DNA of 33,627 nt, taken from the NCBI GenBank assembly GCA_947454605.1, contig CANGLL010000006.1, positions 1 to 33,627 of the forward strand. The letters run 5' to 3'. Position numbers and translations under genes: made by a program. Source of the DNA: Methylococcaceae bacterium. GTDB lineage: Bacteria > Pseudomonadota > Gammaproteobacteria > Methylococcales > Methylomonadaceae. The stretch's first letter is position 1, and every line of letters begins with the position of its first letter. The notes beneath the pieces were generated by a model that did not search any database, was not told the origin of the DNA, and saw only the letters and a list, made by a program, of their open reading frames with translations. This document shows positions 32,334-33,627 of this stretch, piece after piece.

Positions 32334-33119
32334 ATGAATAAAACCTATCGAACTATCTGGATTTCAGATTTGCATTTAGGCTCAACTCAGTGTCATGGAG
32401 AAATGTTACTCGATTTCTTAAAGTACAACGACAGTGAGAAGTTATATTTGGTGGGTGATATTATTGATTTTTGGTCTTTATCAAAAAAGATGTATTGGCC
32501 TAGAGACCATAATACGGTCATTCAAAAAATATTGCGTAAAGCGCGACACGGTACTCAGGTTATTTATGTGCCCGGTAATCATGATGAGAATGTGCGGGAA
32601 TATGATCAGTATGTCTTTGGTGACATTGTCGTAAAGAACTCTGATGTGCATGAGACTGTTGATGGTAAGAGGTTTTTAATTGTGCATGGGGATGAATACG
32701 ATACGATTGCGCAATGCCATAAGTGGCTGGCTAAAATTGGTAGCGAAGGGTATGATTTTTTAATTTGGATCAATCGCTTTTTACGCATTATTCGTCGTTG
32801 GTTAGGTTTGCAATCAAACTTTTCTTTAGCGGCTTACGTAAAATTTAAAGTTAAAAATGCGGTGCAGTTTATTTCTGATTATGAAGAAAGCATTGTGAGT
32901 ACTTTAACGGATCGTGATTTGGACGGTGTTATTTGCGGTCATATACATCACGCTGAAATTAAAGAGATTAATGGCTTCTTATATGTCAATACGGGTGACT
33001 TTGTAGAAAGTTGTACGGCAATTGTTGAACACTTTAATGGCAGTCTTGAGCTTATTAGATGGGTAAAGGTTGAATCAACTGCGGTTGAGCCTGTTGAGCA
33101 AGCCGTCAGCGCTCTTTGA
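32334..33119 (+). CDS. LpxH-like UDP-2,3-diacylglucosamine diphosphatase family metallophosphatase
   Basis: 'TIWISDLHLGS', 'YLVGDIIDFWSL', 'VIYVPGNHDENV', 'LIVHGDEYD', 'ICGHIHHAEIKEI'. ATG at 32334 preceded by AAAGG; track start 32328 is a TTG two codons earlier. Confidence 0.88.
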   Translation: MNKTYRTIWISDLHLGSTQCHGEMLLDFLKYNDSEKLYLVGDIIDFWSLSKKMYWPRDHNTVIQKILRKARHGTQVIYVPGNHDENVREYDQYVFGDIVVKNSDVHETVDGKRFLIVHGDEYDTIAQCHKWLAKIGSEGYDFLIWINRFLRIIRRWLGLQSNFSLAAYVKFKVKNAVQFISDYEESIVSTLTDRDLDGVICGHIHHAEIKEINGFLYVNTGDFVESCTAIVEHFNGSLELIRWVKVESTAVEPVEQAVSAL

Positions 33120-33235
33120 GCCTATTCCGTTTTATTGGGTTTTATCGACTTAACACATATCTTCTTTAAGACGAATAAGGAAGATTTAGTCTATAATTTG
33201 GTCAATTCTTTATTTATCCCCTAGGTAATTATCCT

Positions 33236-33627
33236 ATGAATCGCAGTTTCTACACGGTTCTTGCTGCGCAATTTTTTTCCTCATTAAGTGATAACGCTTT
33301 GCTTTTTGCGGCCATCGCGTTGTTAAAAAATATCAATGCTCCCGCTTGGGAGACACCTGTCTTACAAGAGTTTTTTGTTTTCGCCTTTATTATACTTGCG
33401 CCGTTTGTGGGGGCTTTTTCTGATGCTTTACCCAAGGGTAAAGTCATGTTTATTAGTAATAGTATTAAGATGGTGGGCTGTTTTGCTATGTTAGTGGGCT
33501 TACATCCCCTGCTGGCTTATGCCATTGTGGGTGTGGGCGCGGCTTTATATTCTCCAGCAAAATATGGAATATTAACGGAATGTCTACCGGTTGAACGTTT
33601 GGTTTGGGCAAACGGCTGGATGGAAGG
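33236..33627 (+). CDS. lplT: LplT-like lysophospholipid transporter (MFS), truncated by window end
   Basis: Open frame from ATG 33236: MNRSFYTVLAAQFFSSLSDNALLFAAIALLKNINAPAWETPVLQEFFVFAFIILAPFVGAFSDALPKGKVMFISNSIKMVGCFAMLVGLHPLLAYAIVGVGAALYSPAKYGILTECLPVERLVWANGWME; not in the ORF track because it runs off the edge. Confidence 0.88.
   Translation, partial: MNRSFYTVLAAQFFSSLSDNALLFAAIALLKNINAPAWETPVLQEFFVFAFIILAPFVGAFSDALPKGKVMFISNSIKMVGCFAMLVGLHPLLAYAIVGVGAALYSPAKYGILTECLPVERLVWANGWME

Overview
33.6-kb chromosomal window from a low-GC gammaproteobacterium; species not assigned. Most of it is a housekeeping backbone: htpG, dedA, kup, tgt-yajC-secD-secF, ndk-rlmN-pilW/pilF-hisS-yfgM-bamB-der, tpx, oadGAB, a TauE/SafE permease, gloB, lysS-prfB, an orphan ParA-like ATPase, dtd, an lpxH-like phosphatase and a window-truncated lplT-like transporter. 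prfB carries the classical RF2 programmed +1 frameshift, which the ORF track splits. There are two accessory zones. (1) 1-2.55 kb: an IS transposase (5' end outside the window), the tail of an interrupted ORF, a Kdo-hydroxylase-like gene and an mprF-like pseudogene with several lesions. (2) 29.9-32.2 kb: a gene graveyard with a palindrome/inverted-repeat-rich noncoding stretch, a decayed RES/Xre-MbcA-type toxin-antitoxin pair, an IS21 istA remnant and a decayed DUF433/DUF5615-type toxin-antitoxin pair. Each decayed coding piece in zone 2 is interrupted by a single in-frame stop, with homologous sequence continuing in the same frame. The most unusual apparently intact protein is a J-domain to DUF1566 fusion. 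I found no convincing new multi-gene system, CRISPR array, tRNA or rRNA. Family assignments come from recognising protein motifs by eye; no database search was run.
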